From: CAYLSO01 sp964386525 | Lineage (GTDB): Bacteria; Eisenbacteria; RBG-16-71-46; DASYSL01 | DNA length: 42,557 nucleotides | Assembly: GCA_964386525.1 (NCBI GenBank) | Contig: CAYLSO010000030.1 | Location: 1-42,557 of the forward strand | Direction: 5' to 3' | In this document: one piece after another, positions 42,229 to 42,557 of the stretch | Position numbering within the stretch: the stretch's first letter is position 1 | Layout of the letters: each line of letters begins with the position of its first letter | Program-made: the position numbers and the translations under genes | The notes under the pieces: model-generated | Seen by the model: the letters and a program-made list of their open reading frames with translations, nothing else | Database searches by the model: none | What the model was told of the DNA's origin: nothing

Positions 42229-42557
42229 GGAACCTCCGCCTCGCGGTCGAGTACGACGGCACCGAGTTCAGCGGCTGGCAGGTGCAGCCGGGCTTGCGCA
42301 CGGTCCAGGGCGTGCTGGAGCAGGCGCTCTCGGTGGTTCTCGGCGAGGCGGTCTCGGTGCGCGGGGCGGGGCGCACCGACGCCGGCTGCCACGCGCGCGG
42401 CCAGGTCGCCAATGCGCGCACCGCTTCGGCGGTGCCGTGCGACCGCATCCTGCGCTCGCTCGCCGGCCTCTTGCCGCAGGACGCGGCCGTGCACGAGGTG
42501 CGCGAAGTGGCGCCGACCTTCGACGCGCGGCGCGGCGCCGTCGAGCGGCGCTACGAG
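42225..42557 (+). CDS. truA: tRNA pseudouridine(38-40) synthase TruA (5' part)
   Basis: The first 111 residues of TruA; the rest lies beyond the window. The N-terminus RLAVEYDGTEFSGWQVQPG is diagnostic, and the catalytic Asp is D52 in GAGRTDAGCHARGQVA. It isomerises uridines 38-40 of tRNA anticodon arms. GTG 42225 overlaps the EcfT stop by 4 nt and has GAGGAG seven bases upstream. Confidence 0.95.
   Translation, partial: MRNLRLAVEYDGTEFSGWQVQPGLRTVQGVLEQALSVVLGEAVSVRGAGRTDAGCHARGQVANARTASAVPCDRILRSLAGLLPQDAAVHEVREVAPTFDARRGAVERRYE

Overview
This 42.6 kb window is a very GC-rich stretch of bacterial chromosome that is almost fully coding. Every gene I can support (about 34) lies on the + strand, usually with 4-nt stop/start overlaps or short gaps. 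I see no tRNA, rRNA, CRISPR array, insertion sequence or prophage gene. Outer-membrane machinery (RseP, a TamA-like Omp85 protein, TamB, a second Omp85-type barrel, Lnt) shows a diderm cell. Strong AGGAGG ribosome sites, GTG/TTG (and probably CTG) starts, and a peptidase-propeller-barrel fusion suggest a high-GC lineage such as Gemmatimonadota, Eisenbacteria or a relative. The phylum is inference, as no ribosomal marker is present.

Layout. 1-9886: envelope block with the rseP 3' end, tamA-like, tamB, and a secreted zinc peptidase fused to a TolB-like propeller and an outer-membrane barrel. 9955-12198: PcrA/UvrD helicase. 12318-14185: purD-purE. 14175-17750: tsaC, a YwlE-type phosphatase, ilvE and glyA, an order recalling ywlC-ywlE-glyA of Bacillus. 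17812-25927: a six-gene MoxR/DUF58/Bat operon in which BatB+BatC and BatD+BatE are fused. 26116-28262: EIIA(Ntr)-like protein, short zinc-ribbon protein, small lipoprotein, small metallopeptidase. 28405-33868: cca, a polyprenyl synthase, rsfS, argS, PfkB-type kinase. 34039-36531: an unusual module of an unrecognised protein with a probable CTG start, a structured 300-nt interval encoding a 30-residue peptide, and a membrane HD-GYP protein. 36531-42557: purM, a Gfo/Idh/MocA oxidoreductase, lnt (no ATG/GTG/TTG at its conserved N-terminus), asd, an EcfT-like protein and the 5' part of truA.

The genes are mostly housekeeping: envelope assembly, purine synthesis, tRNA modification and maturation, aminoacylation, amino acid metabolism. 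The parts I consider most worth follow-up are the 34.0-36.5 kb module, the lost catalytic carboxylate in the CCA/poly(A) polymerase-like enzyme, the altered HIGH motif of ArgRS, the peptidase-propeller-barrel fusion, the fused Bat proteins and an apparently leaderless promoter before the YwlE-type phosphatase. Intergenic promoters share a -10 of the form TAnnnT.
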